Shown: positions 61,582 to 64,000 of the stretch, one piece after another
Layout: each line of letters opens with the position of its first letter
Position numbering within the stretch: position 1 is the first letter of the stretch
DNA from: GCA-2708415 sp964351905
GTDB taxonomy: Bacteria; Pseudomonadota; Alphaproteobacteria; Micavibrionales; Micavibrionaceae
Reading direction: 5' to 3'
Length of the DNA stretch: 64,000 nt
NCBI GenBank assembly: GCA_964351905.1
Contig: CAYGPG010000002.1
Coordinates: 1-64,000 of the forward strand
Notes under the pieces: model-generated
What the model was told of the DNA's origin: nothing
Database searches by the model: none
What the model saw: only the letters and a program-made list of their open reading frames with translations
Made by a program: the position numbers and the translations under genes

Positions 61582-62450
61582 GTAAAATTTTACAGCATCT
61601 TCCTGCGTTGTTGAACCAAGTGCGTCGTGTGGCGGTTGAGGCGGGGAATCTCACGCTCGATTATTTTGACGAGAGTGGTTTTGAAGGGGCGGATGCGAAG
61701 TCTGATGGATCGCCCGTGACGGTTGCAGATCAAAAAGCAGAAGAATTAATTGAAAAAGCCTTAAAAGAAATTACGCCTGATGTCTTGATTGTAGGAGAAG
61801 AGGCGGCGAGCGAAGGGTATCGTCCTGATCTGACAAAACATGAATATTTTTGGCTGGTTGATCCGTTGGATGGCACGAAAGAATTTATTTCTGGCAGTGG
61901 TGATTATACGGTCAATATTGCGCTTATTCAGCGTCCCCCCCTTACATCTCCCCCGCCTGCGGGGGGGAGTTTGAGGGGGGGTAAACCTGTCCTTGGTGTT
62001 GTCTATGCCCCCGTGCATGGCGAGCTTTATGCAGCATGTGGCGAGGGCACAGCAATCCGTTGGATGGAAGATACGGATAAAGAGCGCGCGATTTCTGTGC
62101 GTCCTGTGCCAAATGAGGGGCTGACGATTGTATCGAGTAAGTCGCATGGTAAGGGCGATAAGTTGGATGCGTTTTTAGAAAATTATAAAATCAAAAAACA
62201 AATTCAACGCGGAAGCTCTTTAAAAATGTGTTCCATTGCGGCGGGTAAGGCCGATATGTATCCGCGTTTTGGATTAACATGTGAATGGGATACAGCCGCC
62301 GCGCATGCGGTTTTAAATGCGGCGGGCGGTGTGATAACAGATATTCATGGCAATGAATTGACCTATGGTGGGGCTGATCCGAAATTTCTTAATCCAGAAT
62401 TTATTGCGCGCAGTGCGGAGATTGATTTGCCTGAGAGCGTAGCGGCATAG
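61578..62450 (+). CDS. cysQ: 3'(2'),5'-bisphosphate nucleotidase CysQ with a repeat-derived insertion
   Basis: 290-aa phosphatase that removes the PAP left by sulfate transfer or reduction. Metal/substrate motifs VGEEAASEG (GEE), WLVDPLDGTKEFISGSGDYTVNI and WDTAAAHAVLNAAGG are intact. Residues 119-135 (RPPLTSPPPAGGSLRGG) are foreign to the family and are encoded by a palindromic repeat inserted in frame (61932-61982), between IALIQ and KPVLGVVYAP. The loop lies on the surface in related structures, so activity is probably kept. Confidence 0.93.
   Translation: MSKILQHLPALLNQVRRVAVEAGNLTLDYFDESGFEGADAKSDGSPVTVADQKAEELIEKALKEITPDVLIVGEEAASEGYRPDLTKHEYFWLVDPLDGTKEFISGSGDYTVNIALIQRPPLTSPPPAGGSLRGGKPVLGVVYAPVHGELYAACGEGTAIRWMEDTDKERAISVRPVPNEGLTIVSSKSHGKGDKLDAFLENYKIKKQIQRGSSLKMCSIAAGKADMYPRFGLTCEWDTAAAHAVLNAAGGVITDIHGNELTYGGADPKFLNPEFIARSAEIDLPESVAA
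61932..61982 (+). repeat. Family B-type palindrome inside the cysQ reading frame
   Basis: 51 bp. CTCCCCC-gcctgc-GGGGGGAG forms the central hairpin, flanked by CCCCCCC at the left and GGGGGGG at the right. The length is a multiple of three and adds 17 codons, keeping the frame. Related in composition to the right arm of the element at 30672-30772. Confidence 0.75.
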
Positions 62451-62456
62451 GCACTG

Positions 62457-63401
62457 ATGAAAAATAATCTTAAAATTGCTGTCACAGGTGGATCAGGTTT
62501 TATCGGTACGCGTCTGATCAAAACGCTCAACGATGAAGGGCATGAAACCAATATCATTGATATCGCCGATAAGGCGCCGATTGATATTTTAGATCAGGAC
62601 GCGCTGGATCAAGCAGTGTCTGGCAAGGATGTTATTTACCATTTAGCGGCGGAGCATCGGGATGATGTTTTTCCGCGCGCGCGTTATTATGATGTGAATG
62701 GTGAAGGTACGCAAAATGTTGTCAACGCGGCGGAGAAAGCGGGTGTGAATAAAATTATCTTTACCAGTTCGGTTGCCGTTTATGCGTTGGGTCAGGGCGC
62801 AAAATCAGAAGACAGCCCCGTTGCGCCGTTTAATGATTACGGCAAAAGTAAATTAGAGGCCGAAGAAATTTTAATAAAATGGGCAAGAGCAGATAAAGAG
62901 CGTTCGCTTATTATTATTCGCCCTGCGGTTGTGTTTGGTGAAAATAATCGTGGTAATGTCTATAATTTAATCAATCAAATTGCCAAAGGGCGGTTCTTGA
63001 TGATTGGGCGCGGGCAAAATAAAAAATCCATGGGTTATGTTGGCAATGTGGCGGCCTTTTTAAAATATAGTGTTAGTTTAAATGAGAATGTTGGCATTTA
63101 TAATTATGCGGATAAGCCTGATTTAACCACCCAAGAATTGATTGGCACGATTTATCAGAGCTTTAATAAAACAAAGCCTAAATTTCATATTCCCTACATT
63201 ATTGGCATTGTCGCCGGGATGACGTTTGATGTGCTGGCGAAGATAACCGGTAAGACATTCCCGATTAGTGCGATCCGCGTTAAAAAGTTTTGCTCCGATA
63301 CGGTTGTCGATGCCGATAAGGTCATGAAAAGTGGCTTTACGCCCCTATATACTATGCGTGAAGGTGTGGAGCGTATGATCAAACATGACTTTAAGAATTA
63401 A
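62457..63401 (+). CDS. NAD-dependent epimerase/dehydratase (nucleotide-sugar)
   Basis: 314-aa extended SDR. NAD-binding VTGGSGFIGTRLIKTL, LAAEHRDDV, TSSVAVYALG and YGKSKLEAEEI (YxxxK). Residues DILDQDALDQAV are the acidic cofactor region. Substrate probably a UDP- or dTDP-sugar; the neighbourhood with ugd supports polysaccharide synthesis. Six nt after cysQ. Confidence 0.88.
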   Translation: MKNNLKIAVTGGSGFIGTRLIKTLNDEGHETNIIDIADKAPIDILDQDALDQAVSGKDVIYHLAAEHRDDVFPRARYYDVNGEGTQNVVNAAEKAGVNKIIFTSSVAVYALGQGAKSEDSPVAPFNDYGKSKLEAEEILIKWARADKERSLIIIRPAVVFGENNRGNVYNLINQIAKGRFLMIGRGQNKKSMGYVGNVAAFLKYSVSLNENVGIYNYADKPDLTTQELIGTIYQSFNKTKPKFHIPYIIGIVAGMTFDVLAKITGKTFPISAIRVKKFCSDTVVDADKVMKSGFTPLYTMREGVERMIKHDFKN

Positions 63402-63438
63402 TATAGCAATTTACCTTCAAATTCGTTAAAACGCACCC

Positions 63439-64000
63439 ATGAGCACCGTTATTTCAAAAGAAGCAGATTATCAAACCCGTCGCACGTTCGCGATTATTTC
63501 GCATCCTGATGCGGGTAAAACGACGCTGACGGAAAAGCTGTTGCTGTTTGGGGGTGCGATCCATTTAGCAGGAGATGTGAAGGCGAAGGGAAATCGCCGC
63601 CGTGCCCATTCTGACTGGATGAAAATTGAGCAAGCCCGTGGAATTTCGGTGACGACGTCTGTGATGACATTCGAATATGATGACGTCACGTTTAATTTGC
63701 TTGATACGCCAGGGCACGAAGATTTTTCTGATGATACTTATAGAACGCTGACCGCGGTGGATAGTGCGGTGATGGTGATTGATGCCGCCAAGGGGATTGA
63801 GGCACAAACGCGTAAACTTTTTGAGGTATGTCGTATGCGCGATGTGCCAATTATTACGTTTATCAATAAAATGGATCGTGAAACGCGTGACCCGTTTGAA
63901 CTCCTCGATGAAATTGGTGAGATGTTGGCGTTGGATACGGTGCCGATGACATGGCCTGTGGATCAGGGAAAGCAGTTCCAAGGATGTTACGATATTCAAA
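63439..64000 (+). CDS. prfC: Peptide chain release factor 3, 5' part
   Basis: Runs off the right edge; 187 codons visible. Translational GTPase that recycles RF1/RF2. G1 SHPDAGKTTLTEKLL, switch-I/II region DWMKIEQARGISVTTS and LDTPGHEDFSDDTYR, G4 NKMDRE. The insertion GAIHLAGDVKAKGNRRRAHSDWM is diagnostic for RF3 rather than EF-G. ATG 63439 has no strong ribosome site. Confidence 0.95.
   Translation, partial: MSTVISKEADYQTRRTFAIISHPDAGKTTLTEKLLLFGGAIHLAGDVKAKGNRRRAHSDWMKIEQARGISVTTSVMTFEYDDVTFNLLDTPGHEDFSDDTYRTLTAVDSAVMVIDAAKGIEAQTRKLFEVCRMRDVPIITFINKMDRETRDPFELLDEIGEMLALDTVPMTWPVDQGKQFQGCYDIQ

Noticed and set aside
1..64000. CRISPR array, insertion sequence or rRNA operon
   Set aside because: No regularly spaced direct repeats, no transposase, and no rRNA-like sequence seen; all repeats are scattered palindromes.

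Overview
The window is ordinary chromosomal sequence, moderately AT-rich by eye, from an alphaproteobacterium. Markers are an ATP12-type F1-ATPase assembly chaperone, a DUF3035 (BamF-like) lipoprotein, a SapC protein, the gene order rsmB-rpe-heparinase and radA-cvpA-purF-SDR, a two-subunit M16 peptidase pair, and the block secY-adk-rpsM-rpsK-rpoA-rplQ. Low GC, many dispersed palindromic repeats and a patchwork purine pathway suggest a lineage outside the well-studied Rhizobiales and Rhodobacterales; a Micavibrio-like or other deep-branching group is possible, but that is inference. No insertion sequence, prophage, CRISPR array or rRNA operon is visible. One tRNA (anticodon CAU) is present.

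Layout. 1-3.7 kb: 3' end of rsmB, rpe, a heparinase II/III-like gene and a frameshifted small gene. 3.9-8.9 kb: a small ORF, radA, cvpA, purF, SDR, VOC, closed by a bidirectional terminator. 8.9-13.6 kb (minus): secY, adk and the alpha operon, with clear sigma-70 promoters before secY and rpsM; the rest of the spc operon is absent and panB lies next door. 14.7-20.4 kb (plus): rarA, a DUF429-like gene, crcB, an RluC/RluD-family pseudouridine synthase, a short AsmA-like protein, ATP12 and tag. 20.4-21.1 kb: a small divergent gene and an XRE regulator sharing a palindromic operator. 21-38.5 kb (mostly minus): purN, mutL, pentapeptide protein, pgi, M16 pair, bamF-like, lspA, ileS, AEC transporter, ribF, VanX-like dipeptidase, CDGSH protein, tRNA, mnmA. 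39-40.3 kb: an unusual regulator with two tandem receiver-like domains and a winged helix. 40.3-56.2 kb: ferredoxin, cysteine desulfurase, alpha/beta hydrolase, bcp, a YhdP-like giant, tyrS/anmK, a DMT permease overlapping anmK, tsaC, a lytic transglycosylase, an acyl-CoA dehydrogenase and a SapC region. 56.4-64 kb (plus): ugd, peptidase S51, cysD, a lipoprotein, cysNC, cysQ, an NDP-sugar epimerase and the start of prfC.

Functional themes. Envelope building and turnover: secY, lspA, BamF-like, YhdP-like, short AsmA-like, lytic transglycosylase, anmK, VanX-like. RNA modification and translation: rsmB, RluC/D, mnmA, tsaC, tyrS, ileS, prfC. DNA repair: radA, mutL with the endonuclease motif, rarA, tag. 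Sulfate activation (cysD-cysNC-cysQ) sits with nucleotide-sugar genes (ugd, epimerase), so activated sulfate may serve assimilation, polysaccharide sulfation, or both.

Most noteworthy: (1) a dispersed repeat family with fixed GTCAT...ATGAC ends whose internal hairpins differ in sequence while keeping base pairing; (2) a second GC-rich palindrome, one copy of which lies in frame inside cysQ; (3) the double-receiver regulator, apparently transcribed without a leader; (4) the XRE regulator/small-gene pair with an operator inside the promoter spacer; (5) an Escherichia-type PurF in the classic alphaproteobacterial locus plus a Bacteroidetes-like PurN.
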